Below are positions 53,783-62,650 of a stretch of 64,000 nucleotides of DNA, piece by piece. The stretch is from DYRB01 sp963709645 (lineage in GTDB: Bacteria > Pseudomonadota > Gammaproteobacteria > Chromatiales > Chromatiaceae): positions 186,001 to 250,000 of the forward strand of contig CAVPXP010000003.1 of assembly GCA_963709645.1 (NCBI GenBank). Direction: 5' to 3'. Position 1 is the first letter of the stretch; every line of letters starts with the position of its first letter. The position numbers and the translations under genes are program-made. The notes under the pieces are model-generated. The model did no database searches and was not told the origin of the DNA. It saw only the letters and a list, made by a program, of their open reading frames with translations.

Positions 53783-54351
53783 ATGACCAGTTCCGCCGCA
53801 CATACCGCCTTCGATGCCGAACGTTATTTGGCCTGGGAAGAACAGCAGGCAGAAAAGCACGAATACGTCGGCGGCGAGGTCTTCGCGATGGTCGGCGCGC
53901 GGCGGGAGCATGTGGTGGTGGCCGGCAACCTGTTCGCAGCCTTCAAGCAGCGCTTGCGTGGCGGCCCCTGCCAGGTCTACATCTCCGACCTCAAACTGCG
54001 TGTCGAGACCGCGGATGCCTTCTTCTACCCCGATGTCATGGTCTCCTGCGATGCCCGCGACCACGCGGCGAGCCAGTTCATCGCGCACTCGATTCTAATC
54101 GTAGAAGTGCTGTCGGAGTCGACCGCGGCGACAAATTCGCGGCGTATCGCACCCTTCCCTCGTTGCAGGAATACATGCTGGTCGACATCCCATCGCGCCG
54201 GGTGGAGACCTTCCGACGAGCACCGGACCAGGAATGGTTGCTGCATGAATATCCCGCCGACGCGGGCGAGTGCCGAATTGCCTCTCTCGATCTTTCGGTT
54301 CCGCTTGCGGAGATCTTCGAGGATGTGTCGTCCGAGGAGCCCGCGGCCTAG
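53783..54351 (+). pseudogene. Uma2 family gene broken by a short deletion
   Basis: The first 113 residues (SSAAHTAFDAERYLAWEEQQAEKHEYVGGEVFAMVGARREHVVV...FFYPDVMVSCDA...LIVEVLSEST) are a normal Uma2 domain. Near 54125 the frame changes and continues as GDKFAAYRTLPSLQEYMLVDIPSRRVETFRRAPDQEWLLHEY...LAEIFEDVSSEEPAA. The sequence GTCGACCGCGGCGACAAA is what a 13-bp slippage between two GACCGCGGCG copies would leave, and the open length plus 13 is divisible by three. The stop codon TAG overlaps the left inverted repeat of a mobile element. Confidence 0.8.
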
Positions 54352-54510
54352 GAGCCTGTCGGACTTTGGATGAACCTACTGCGGAAGTGGGTGGACGGCC
54401 CATTTCGCCCCGGCTTTTCGTTACATAGAGCCCACTATGCGCCTCAAAACCGGAACAAAATGGTCTCATCCTCCCACTCCCTCGCTACGATCCCTAAGTC
54501 CAACAGGCTC
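54352..54510. mobile_element. 159-bp MITE with terminal inverted repeats
   Basis: TAGGAGCCTGTCGGACTT (54349-54366) and AAGTCCAACAGGCTCCTA (54496-54513) are inverted repeats with 17 of 18 matching. CTAG immediately flanks each end (54348-54351, 54511-54514), consistent with a 4-bp target duplication around a 159-bp non-coding insert. No transposase is inside. A related element with a transposase in the same genome would be the mobiliser. Confidence 0.75.
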
Positions 54511-55328
54511 CTAGACATCAACGCCTTGCAGTGCCGAGCAGCCTGAGTCACGGAGCACGAACAACCGATACGCCCGTAGGTCGATGCCACCGCGCACCAG
54601 GTCGCAGAGCAGAAAACAGGTCGCGTAGAAGGCATCGCCGAGCAAGATATCGCCACCCTGGAGGGTGTTCGAGCAACTCGCGCAGCAGCGACTGCGCGTC
54701 GCTGCCTTTGCCTTCACACGGACCGCTTACCGGATCGAGCAGGGCGCCCCTGGCCAGGCACAACAGCGCCAGGACCCGACAGATCGGAAAGCCCAAACCG
54801 GCCCTTTGACTGCTCGGCTGCGGATAGGCGGTCTGATTCGCTTCGGTGTCGGCCAATGTCACCGTGGCACAGTCAACCAGACGCACCGGGCGGCCCCGCC
54901 AGTGCCACCAGGAGGCGGCGCCATTGGCAAGGATTCCACCGGCTTGGCGCGACAGCGTGTAGATCATCCCCACTGGCAGACGTGCCCGCGCCTGGCAGTA
55001 GGCGCTGGTGTTGGTGCTGTGGGGTTGCAGTCCCCCGACCAACCGCTTGACTGCCGCATCGTCAACCGCCTGGCGGCAACTGCCATCCGCCGAAAGCGCC
55101 TGGGCGAGAAACTTCGACAGCGTCTCGGTGGGTGGAAACACCCGCTCGCGATTGCTCCGGCAGCAACCCGTGCACCCGCTCAAGGAACTCCGCCCCGGTC
55201 AAGGGGTTGAAGTAGGCATACGAGTTGGCGTTGCCGGCGTGATCACTAACGCGACGCCAATGCCGCTTCTCGGCGTGCTGACTAGGATGAATGGGGGCAG
55301 GCTCCGGGGAGTCGGTCGCGCTTGGCAA
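54511..55328 (-). pseudogene. IS4-type transposase remnant
   Basis: An IS4-family DDE transposase in several frames. N-terminal part (SYAYFNPLTGAEFLERVHGLLPEQSR) lies around 55180-55220; the next frame holds VFPPTETLSKFLAQALS...PVRLVDCATVTLADTEANQTAYPQPSSQRAGLGFPICRVLALLCLARGALLDPVSGPCEGKG. The last frame has GGDILLGDAFYATCFLLCDLVRGGIDLRAYRLF. The first catalytic D is in a degraded context (VDCATV for DGTTV), and the C-terminal Glu region is missing. It is clearly dead. The MITE abuts its truncated end. Confidence 0.8.
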
Positions 55329-55578
55329 CCTTCAGGCTATCGTCCCTGACAGCCTTTCCCATGTGAGTCAGTCGGTTGTGCTTGACTCAGTGCCATTCGG
55401 GCCTTGGCCCTGGTGCTTGGGCGGCCCCCACCCGGGGAGTTGCAGCCCGGCAAGAACAGGACGCATGACAAGCAATCGGATAATCGTCCCGGGCCGCACA
55501 GCGCGCATCTTGCCGAATTCGCGGCCCGTAACAGCATCCATCGGGATCTGAGTCGTCAGCAGCGGGCGACGACCAATG

Positions 55579-57288
55579 CTACTCGTTGAAGCCCGGAATC
55601 ACCCACGGCGTCACGGCGGTCAGCTTACCCCCGTCCTGCTCCGCGAATTGGGCGATGTAAGTGCCCTTGGAGACGAACCGCTGTCCGGGGGCCAGCGTCA
55701 CGCTTGGGTAGACAGAGGTGAATAGCGAATTGTCCAGCATATGCTCGATGCGCTCGATCATATAGTCGCGGAGGTAATATCCTTGGATCTTCTTCACCGC
55801 CTCACCGGCAACCCTCAGGGCAAATACGGCATTCGCCTGAGCTTTCTGTGCCCTGGGATCGTAGATGCGCCTTGCCTTCAACCAACCCGTCGAGCGGGCG
55901 AGGCGAACGCGCAACCCGCTGGGCAGGTCCTGAGGGTGAACGAGAAAGACACGGCTCAAGGAACCGGATGCGATAGTCCCGCGCTCGACTCCATAGAAGG
56001 TAGTCGAGAGATAGATCCGCTTGGGACCGGAATTCAGGGGCTCTGCCAAGGCATCCCCAAGGTCATCTGGCTGGACCCAAAGCACGGCTGTTCCGCCGGA
56101 GGCAGTCGCCAGCGCGGACGGCCAAAATCCCTCGGGCGCCGCACCTGGCCCATCCAACACCAGATCGCGCAGCTCTACGCCTTTCCCTTCGACACGGCTA
56201 CGCAATGCCGCCGCAGCAGCCTCGCCCCTCGGGTCGCCCCGTCGGAAGACCTGGACGACCGGGGCAGCCAGTTGGCTGTCCACGGCGAGGTGCTCGGCGA
56301 TGGCATCGGCTTCAAGGGTCATGCCTTTAGTGAAATAGATCGAATAGAAGTCGTCCTCGTCGATCACCGGAAGATCGGTGACCGGAAACAGACACGGCAG
56401 GCTTGATCGCTCACAGAAACGGTGAATTGGTTGCCAGCTGCCGTCAACCAGACCGCTCAGAACTGCAAAGACTGGTTGCTGGCCGTACAGGGCTTGAAGC
56501 TGCTCCGGCCAGGAGGCTGGCGGCCCCTTGAGTTCCCAGACATGGAGCACCCATTTGCGATAGGCCTCGAGGGCCCACGCCTTGTGCCAGGGTGCATGTT
56601 CGGCTCTCTGAGTCTCATGGCGTGTCTCTGAGTTCTTCTGGGCGAAGTAGGTCTCGAATACGTCCAGAAACGCCTTCTGCGTCTCCGCATCCACGGAGTC
56701 GTCAACGATGGTTGCGAAATGAATGTCCCGTTCGGTTACCCCTGGGTCGGGCTCGATGCTCAGGGTCTTGAGGTACGCGACTAGGGCATCTAGCTTCTCG
56801 TCGCTTAGGGGGTAACGAGGCATCAGTGGCCCCAGCGGGTTCCCGTCAGGGCCGATTCCATCGCGAATGGCTCGTTTCAGTGTCGCATCCGTATAGGCGG
56901 GGCGAAGCTCAGGCGCCAGCGGCGGCTTGCTCGTGGGCAGACGCAACGGGTTGTACAGGATCTCTCCCACCAGGGGACGCGCGAAATTTTGGCCTTCGGG
57001 GGCCCCCATGCCGCTGCGGCGATGGCACTGCCTGCAGACGACCACGTCACTGGTGAGCGGTATGTCGCCCTGGACGATGCCGGTGATCGGCTGCCCCGAG
57101 GGGAGCACGCCATCCGAGTACATGCGCCGCCCCACATCGACCTGTTGCGTTCCGGGCTCGCTGGAAACGGGAGCCGCCGTCGTGTCCGCGACGGCTAGCA
57201 ATGGCAAAAAGATGCCCGCCAGCACGCACACCAACACAGAAGCGGCTGCCGTGCGATGCCAGACCATGATCCCGGGGCTCGCATCCAT
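55579..57288 (-). CDS. Cytochrome c with periplasmic binding protein-like domain
   Basis: A 569-aa exported protein. Signal-like start SVLVCVLAGIFLPLLAVADT. The heme domain has VVCRQCHRRSGMGAPEGQNFARP near residue 85 (CxxCH), and LMPRYPLSDEKLDALVAYLKTL is the usual cytochrome c end with the Met ligand region. The remaining 350 residues alternate strands and helices in the manner of type-I binding proteins (QQPVFAVLSGLVDG, LFPVTDLPVIDEDDFYSIYFTKG, PVVQVFRRGDPRGEAAAAALRS). The start is coupled to the Sco gene, one base after its stop. The ligand is unknown; the fusion suggests a redox-linked sensor or transfer protein. Confidence 0.82.
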   Translation of the reverse strand: MDASPGIMVWHRTAAASVLVCVLAGIFLPLLAVADTTAAPVSSEPGTQQVDVGRRMYSDGVLPSGQPITGIVQGDIPLTSDVVVCRQCHRRSGMGAPEGQNFARPLVGEILYNPLRLPTSKPPLAPELRPAYTDATLKRAIRDGIGPDGNPLGPLMPRYPLSDEKLDALVAYLKTLSIEPDPGVTERDIHFATIVDDSVDAETQKAFLDVFETYFAQKNSETRHETQRAEHAPWHKAWALEAYRKWVLHVWELKGPPASWPEQLQALYGQQPVFAVLSGLVDGSWQPIHRFCERSSLPCLFPVTDLPVIDEDDFYSIYFTKGMTLEADAIAEHLAVDSQLAAPVVQVFRRGDPRGEAAAAALRSRVEGKGVELRDLVLDGPGAAPEGFWPSALATASGGTAVLWVQPDDLGDALAEPLNSGPKRIYLSTTFYGVERGTIASGSLSRVFLVHPQDLPSGLRVRLARSTGWLKARRIYDPRAQKAQANAVFALRVAGEAVKKIQGYYLRDYMIERIEHMLDNSLFTSVYPSVTLAPGQRFVSKGTYIAQFAEQDGGKLTAVTPWVIPGFNE

Positions 57289-57289
57289 A

Positions 57290-58072
57290 TCAGTGCGCAA
57301 CCAGGGCGCGGTACTCCGCGACGATTTCGGCAGCGCTCGCGATACCGTCCAATCGAACCCAGGGGTCACCGCTGGACCTCCGCATGAGCGTCGTCGGCTC
57401 GTGGCTCATCTTGTTCCCGCGGTAGACGTCGAACGCCTTCTGCACCGCGATGACATCCTGCAAACCGCCCGTCAGGAACTGCCACTCCTGCCCAGCATCG
57501 AAGCGCCTGGAATAGTCCCGCAGCCGTTGGGGCGTGTCGAACTCTGGATCGATACTGACCGAAATCATGCGTACGTCATCGCGCTCCGCTCCGAGCTGTT
57601 TCTGGACTTGGGCAAAGACTCCGGTCATGACGGGGCAGATGGTAGTGCAGGTGGTGAAGATGAAGTTCAGCATGACGGGCTTGTCGCAGTCCAGCTCTGC
57701 CAACAGGGAGGTGGAATTCCCGTCCATGCCCACCAGCGCGACGTCTTCCAGCCGGTACCGGTGCTCGGATCGCTGGTATCCCCGTTGTTGCGTCATCGCC
57801 CTATGGTGCGCGTGAGGGTCGTCCTCTTCGGAGCCTGCAGAGTGGTCGTGCTGCGAGTGATCCTCGTGATCCTGGTCCCCTGACACGTCCATCGCGCCCC
57901 CCACGACCGAGTCGCGATGGACCTGTTCTCCAGAATCCGCGGGCGGTGACACGGCGCTCGGGGTCAGTTCTTCCGCTGCGACAGTGGGTCCCCACAATAC
58001 AACGCAGCCGACAACGGCGCCCACGGCCAGGCGGGAAAGGAAGGGTTGGCCACAAAGTCTGCCTGAGGTCAT
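57290..58072 (-). CDS. SCO1/SenC family copper chaperone
   Basis: A 260-aa exported thioredoxin-like protein. The family core is DKPVMLNFIFTTCTTICPVMTGVF (CxxxCP), ERDDVRMISVSIDPEFDTPQRLRDYSRRF, and the later His in GNKMSHEPTTLMRR. Sco proteins deliver copper to cytochrome oxidase and other sites. Unusual is a His-rich stretch before the core (DHEDHSQHDHSAGSEEDDPHAHH), which may bind extra copper. The start at 58072 begins the signal sequence; upstream in-frame ATG at 58180 is less likely. Confidence 0.88.
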   Translation of the reverse strand: MTSGRLCGQPFLSRLAVGAVVGCVVLWGPTVAAEELTPSAVSPPADSGEQVHRDSVVGGAMDVSGDQDHEDHSQHDHSAGSEEDDPHAHHRAMTQQRGYQRSEHRYRLEDVALVGMDGNSTSLLAELDCDKPVMLNFIFTTCTTICPVMTGVFAQVQKQLGAERDDVRMISVSIDPEFDTPQRLRDYSRRFDAGQEWQFLTGGLQDVIAVQKAFDVYRGNKMSHEPTTLMRRSSGDPWVRLDGIASAAEIVAEYRALVAH

Positions 58073-58232
58073 CAAAAACTGCTCCAATAAGGGTGGACAC
58101 ACAAGCGAGGTGAAGGCCGACGCCGTACGCGCGGCATTCGAGTGAGAGCGGACGGTATCGCGGGGGGCGGTGTTCCGCAATGGGAGGGGGTTGGCGAAAG
58201 CTCACTACGCCGCTGTCGGGCCGCTCCCTGAG

Positions 58233-60395
58233 TCAAGGGAGGTCGATGGCGTCCACCGCATTGGGTCCAAGGCCGTGAGCGGATCCGTCAAAGAACAGCG
58301 AGAAACTGCAGACCGTGGTGGATCCGAGCGAGGCAGGAGTGCATGCGAAGACATCCTCGCCTTGACCGACGACACCTGCCACCTCGAATGGACCAACCGT
58401 GCTGAGATAGACGTCTCCATTGGCCGCCACGGCAGCGGCGTCCACATCCAGGTCATTACCAGCCAAAAGACCCACGTCGGATCCATCGAAGTACCGCCGC
58501 CAAGCCCCCGACGTATCGGCCCCGAGGGACGTCGGTGTGAATGCGAGCAGATCCTTGTCCGGCCCACGAATCGACCGTCCGTCGTTTCTCCCCGACGGGA
58601 CCGAGAATCGCCCCCTGGTCGAGACGAGGATGCGCCCATCGGGAAGCACATCCAGTGCATCCAGCCACTCGCGGGCCGGTCTCGCTTCGTCTCCCAAACC
58701 GACATCCGACCCATCGAATACCAGGCTGAAGGTCCCCAAGCTCAGGTCGTAGGCGACGATGTCCGCGCCCGTGACCCTACCGACCCCGGGAACCCTTTGG
58801 GGGGTGCCGAGCGCCATCAGGATGCGGTTGTTCACAAAATCCATGTCGAACGCCTCGACGTCTGCCTTCGTGGGCAGCCCGGCCGCAGAGCCGTCGAACA
58901 CCATGGCATAGTTGGAGCCATTCCAACTCAGGATGTCCTCGTCCGCGTATGCCAGGTCCGATCCGTTTGGGCCCATGCCAATCAGTGTCCCCTCCCCTTC
59001 TAAGGACAGGTAGAGGCTCTCGAGCAGAAAGTACGACTCAACCACATCCATGTATCCGAGACCCGAGTCGTTGTCGGGACCCAAGGTCCCCAGATCCAGG
59101 GCCCCATCTTCGAGAGCGGTCTCCAATCGGCCCATCGAGGCATCGGGTGCCCCGCTCTTCAAAACCGCCAGCGCCCCGGCGACATGGGGGGCCGAGAATG
59201 AAGTGCCGGTCCTGTAGACGTAGGCCTGCGGGAAAGCGCCCCCGCTGGTTGAGTCCGCCGTCAGGATATTGACTCCGGGCGCCACCAGATGCGGGTAGAA
59301 CTCGCCACCGCAGGCCGACGGCCCGCGGCTGCTGGAAAAATCGACGTCCCGATAGTAATCGACGGATCCCACTGGAAGGCTCCCGGGGTTATTCGCGGGC
59401 TCAACGCTGGTTGCCGCATTCGGGCCAAAATTCCCAGCCGAGAATACCACGGCGATATCCGCCGCCTTCAGCAGCCCGATGTCTTGTGCGAACTCTCCGT
59501 GGCATGCATCGGTCTCTGGCAAGGCCCAGGAGTTATTGACGATATCGGGCGAGTCATCGGTGGCTGGATCTCCATCCGGATCCAGTATCCACTGATAGGC
59601 CTGGTGAATTCGCGCAAGGTTTGTAACCCCCGCATCGTCGAAAATCTTGGCCGCGATCCACTGCGCTCCGGGCGCCGCGCCGATGGTGACACCGGAGGAG
59701 TTACCGCCAACTAACAGGCCCATGACCCCCGTGCCGTGGCCATCGGCGTCGTGCGGCGAGGGGTGCTCCCCGCTTGGATCAAACCAGCTGTTCGTCCCAC
59801 CCCTCCAGTTAGCCCCGATGTCGACGTGATTGATATCGACTCCCGTATCCAAGGTCGCTACCACTACCCCAGACCCATCGAAACCCATCGCCCAAAGGTC
59901 CGGAACGCGAATCTCAGACAGATTCCAAAACGTATAGGTCGCATCCGCTGCCTGCTGGAGGTCCAATGGGGTCGCCGGCTCTTGGACCAGCTCAACGGTC
60001 CGATTCAGAGAGATCCGAGCGACTCCCGCGTGCCGCGCGAGGTGGTCGATCCTGCCGGCACGCACAGTCGCCGCTACGCCATTGACCAGCCACAGACCCC
60101 GCTCACCCTCACTCTCCGCGCTGGCGAGACCTGCGGAGAGCAGACGCTCACAAAGCGCCCCCCGGTCACGCAGCGACTCGACCAACTTCGCGCGCCTGGA
60201 GCGTCGGTCGATGCCCTGCACGGACATCGAGCCCACCGGATCGGTGCACCGAACGATGACGTCCACCTTCTCCCTCGGTGCCAAACCGGCGATGGCAGCC
60301 CGCAGATCCGCGTCGATGGTACCAGCCTCGACGCTGAGGACGACCGCAAACGCCAACGCGGCAGCAGGCCAAACCGCGGCAGGTCGTCTTTTCAC
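58233..60395 (-). CDS. Secreted subtilisin-like serine protease with FDGS repeats
   Basis: A 720-aa exported S8 protease. Signal-like MKRRPAAVWPAAALAFAVVLSVEAG, then a propeptide-like region. Catalytic triad: VATLDTGVDINHVD (Asp), DADGHGTGVMGLL (His), GTSFSAPHVAGALAVL (Ser). The C-terminal 250 residues hold about four copies of FDGSxxGL (FDGSAAGL, FDGSDVGL, FDGSDVGL, FDGSAHGL), each followed by a DVLPDGRILVST-like strand, as in a beta-propeller. The protease may mature partners in the same export block. Its start is clear. Confidence 0.92.
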   Translation of the reverse strand: MKRRPAAVWPAAALAFAVVLSVEAGTIDADLRAAIAGLAPREKVDVIVRCTDPVGSMSVQGIDRRSRRAKLVESLRDRGALCERLLSAGLASAESEGERGLWLVNGVAATVRAGRIDHLARHAGVARISLNRTVELVQEPATPLDLQQAADATYTFWNLSEIRVPDLWAMGFDGSGVVVATLDTGVDINHVDIGANWRGGTNSWFDPSGEHPSPHDADGHGTGVMGLLVGGNSSGVTIGAAPGAQWIAAKIFDDAGVTNLARIHQAYQWILDPDGDPATDDSPDIVNNSWALPETDACHGEFAQDIGLLKAADIAVVFSAGNFGPNAATSVEPANNPGSLPVGSVDYYRDVDFSSSRGPSACGGEFYPHLVAPGVNILTADSTSGGAFPQAYVYRTGTSFSAPHVAGALAVLKSGAPDASMGRLETALEDGALDLGTLGPDNDSGLGYMDVVESYFLLESLYLSLEGEGTLIGMGPNGSDLAYADEDILSWNGSNYAMVFDGSAAGLPTKADVEAFDMDFVNNRILMALGTPQRVPGVGRVTGADIVAYDLSLGTFSLVFDGSDVGLGDEARPAREWLDALDVLPDGRILVSTRGRFSVPSGRNDGRSIRGPDKDLLAFTPTSLGADTSGAWRRYFDGSDVGLLAGNDLDVDAAAVAANGDVYLSTVGPFEVAGVVGQGEDVFACTPASLGSTTVCSFSLFFDGSAHGLGPNAVDAIDLP

Positions 60396-60411
60396 TCCCG
60401 ATCCCCCATGC

Positions 60412-61152
60412 CTACTTCAGGGTCAGGTGCTCGGCGCGAAAATCGCCGATGATGACACTGACTTTCTGCCCTGGTTTCACAAAGGCATCCGGGTTGGCAA
60501 AGATGATGTGGTAGTCCTTGCCCGATTGAATGTTCTTGCCCCGGTTCGTTGTCCGAAATGCCCCGACCTTTTCTCCCATCGGAACGGGTAACTTGATGCT
60601 GGTCCCGTCGGGTATCAGGTAGGGCGGAATCTTTCCGTCAAACAGCGGCAGCGCCTTATCCGAGTCCAGCACCCGAAAGCGGAAGTCTGCCATGTAGCCT
60701 CGCGCCGACCTGGTGATCCCAACCACCTCCACACCCCATTTCTCCAAAAATTCCTTCCTGATCTCCGGATCCGCAACCGCCGGGTCCGGTTGCCGCAATT
60801 CCAAGCGGCGCTTGTCCGCCTCCGCCATAGCGGCTCGCGCTTGCTCAACCGTAAAGGGCTGCCTTTCGGAGAGGGCCCTTGGAGCTGCGCTGGTTCCATC
60901 TCCGCCAACCTCACTTTCCATCGCACGCTCACCCCCTGAAGGAGGGAGAGGTAAGCCGGCCTGCGGATCGACCCGGCTCCCGACGCCGCCCGTCCCAGTC
61001 ATGGCCCCACCTTGGTCCGCAGGAGGCAGTGCGGAGGTCTCGGGCGCCGCGACCGCCCCGGCCTGGACGAGCACCCCCGCTGCAAGGGCAATGCCCGCAA
61101 ATGCCGCTCTCATGGGGCCGGTCGCACCTGCGACAGCCAGTCTCAACTTCAT
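60412..61152 (-). CDS. Hypothetical exported protein
   Basis: A 246-aa protein with a signal-like N-terminus (MRAAFAGIALAAGVLVQAGAVA). An Ala/Pro/Gly-rich linker follows to about residue 90, then a charged helix and a small beta-rich domain ending SVIIGDFRAEHLTLK. The only Pro-Pro segment of note is IPPYLIPDGTSIKLPVPMG. I do not recognise the family. It starts 286 bp from the cupredoxin-like gene on the same strand, and ends 16 bp before the protease start, so it probably belongs to that export block. Confidence 0.7.
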   Translation of the reverse strand: MKLRLAVAGATGPMRAAFAGIALAAGVLVQAGAVAAPETSALPPADQGGAMTGTGGVGSRVDPQAGLPLPPSGGERAMESEVGGDGTSAAPRALSERQPFTVEQARAAMAEADKRRLELRQPDPAVADPEIRKEFLEKWGVEVVGITRSARGYMADFRFRVLDSDKALPLFDGKIPPYLIPDGTSIKLPVPMGEKVGAFRTTNRGKNIQSGKDYHIIFANPDAFVKPGQKVSVIIGDFRAEHLTLK

Positions 61153-61438
61153 CGTGCGATACCTCCAACACGCCGGGCGTCCGACGGGGCCGGGCCGGAA
61201 TGTTCCTCTGTTGTTATGGAGCTGCAGCCAAGCGCTTGGGGACCCTGCCTATCAGCCCGAGTACCCGAACCGATTCTGAACCTGACGGCTGCAAGGATGC
61301 AGTGTGCCAGACAGTCTCGACTGAATTGGCGTCATCCAGACCGAACTCCTGGCAGTCAAACGCCTGCCAGGAGTCGGATATTGCAGCGCTCGAACTGGTC
61401 CAGCCAGTCTCGATCGCCTCGCCTTGCGGCGTTCAGAC

Positions 61439-62632
61439 TTAGGGGGCAGCGCTGACGTCAAGGAACCGCAGCATCCCGCCGATCTCATCCGCCTGGTCGA
61501 AGTTGCCCGGATCGCTGGGGTTGGTCATGTAGCCGTTGCCATCATAGACCGCATATAGGCCCGGATTGTTCGCGACGAGGATAGCGTCCTTGGTCTTGAG
61601 CGGCGGCAAGTCCGCGCTGTACTGCACGCGCGGTGCAAGGTCCCCGGGGCCGGCGCCGTTCTGGTAGTTGTACTGGAACCCATCCTCGGCGTGAATGGCC
61701 CAGGACAATCCCTGGAGCGTGGGCACATGCGTCCCGCCCGCCGCGCTGAACAGGCGCACCAGTGTGTTACCCCCCGCGTTGGCCGCCGGTATGGGTGCCA
61801 TGCCGGCCGTATAGGGCTCGCCATTCACCAGGAACCACTGCGGATGGTAGTCGATGGATGTTTTGTAATTCTTCACACCCGCGTAGGCCGGGTTGTTGCG
61901 GTCATACCGCCTCGCGATCGACTTGTTCAGCGTCGGGTCGACGTCGCTGTAAAAGAGCACAACCTCGCTGTCGTAGGGCACTCCCGAATAGGCCTCACCA
62001 GCACCGGCGTCCTTGGTGACGGCGCCATACAGGCCCATGTATACCTGCTTTTGAGGCCAGGTGCCGCTATGGTATATGAAGCTGCCAGGGCGACTGAACG
62101 GATTGTCTTTGCCGGCGGTCCAGATGTAGGCCCGCCGCCCCCCGTTCCGACCCGCTTCGACCCCGTAGGAGCGTACCCGCTGGGCTGGGTCCGTTCGGGG
62201 ACCCATGTTCCCGTCGTTCCAGGTCGGGCCCACGAGCCTTCCGGAATACGGCAGTTCCTGGCCGGTGATGATGATGGATGTCTTCTCAGGCAGGCCGTTG
62301 GTCAAAAAAATCCGCAGGCCGGAAGCACCCGGGGGCACGACAAGCCGCGGCCCAGGGACCTGCGGGGACGCCAGCGCATTCACGCAGGCGAACCGGAGGC
62401 CCTTGTTTGCAATGTCGTAGCAATGAGAACCCGGGTACCCGTCCCCTGTGTCCAGGACGTAGCCCCACATCGGCACATCCATGGTGGCGCCGCCAGACAC
62501 CGGCAGGGTCTTCGTAAACGGCTTCGCCGCCAGGTAGAAGTCCACCGCCGCGGCGGGTCCCGTGCCCAGCATCAGGGCGCCGCCGAGCAGGGCAAGCTTT
62601 GCGCAACTGTTCATTTCTCTCAACCTATTCAT
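61439..62632 (-). CDS. Cupredoxin-domain (multicopper-oxidase-like) exported protein
   Basis: A 397-aa protein with a signal peptide (KLALLGGALMLGTGPAAAVDF). PQVPGPRLVVPPGASGLRIFLTNGLPEKTSIIITGQEL fits the first cupredoxin domain of multicopper oxidases, and FIYHSGTWPQKQVYMGLYGAV the second. Canonical copper ligands are largely absent: the first HxH is TGQ, the HSH position reads HSGT, and no HCHxxxH motif is seen at the C-terminus. It is directly upstream in transcription of the other block genes and 18 bp from the larger partner. Confidence 0.78.
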   Translation of the reverse strand: MNRLREMNSCAKLALLGGALMLGTGPAAAVDFYLAAKPFTKTLPVSGGATMDVPMWGYVLDTGDGYPGSHCYDIANKGLRFACVNALASPQVPGPRLVVPPGASGLRIFLTNGLPEKTSIIITGQELPYSGRLVGPTWNDGNMGPRTDPAQRVRSYGVEAGRNGGRRAYIWTAGKDNPFSRPGSFIYHSGTWPQKQVYMGLYGAVTKDAGAGEAYSGVPYDSEVVLFYSDVDPTLNKSIARRYDRNNPAYAGVKNYKTSIDYHPQWFLVNGEPYTAGMAPIPAANAGGNTLVRLFSAAGGTHVPTLQGLSWAIHAEDGFQYNYQNGAGPGDLAPRVQYSADLPPLKTKDAILVANNPGLYAVYDGNGYMTNPSDPGNFDQADEIGGMLRFLDVSAAP

Positions 62633-62650
62633 CGTCTTTCCCTCCGGCCC

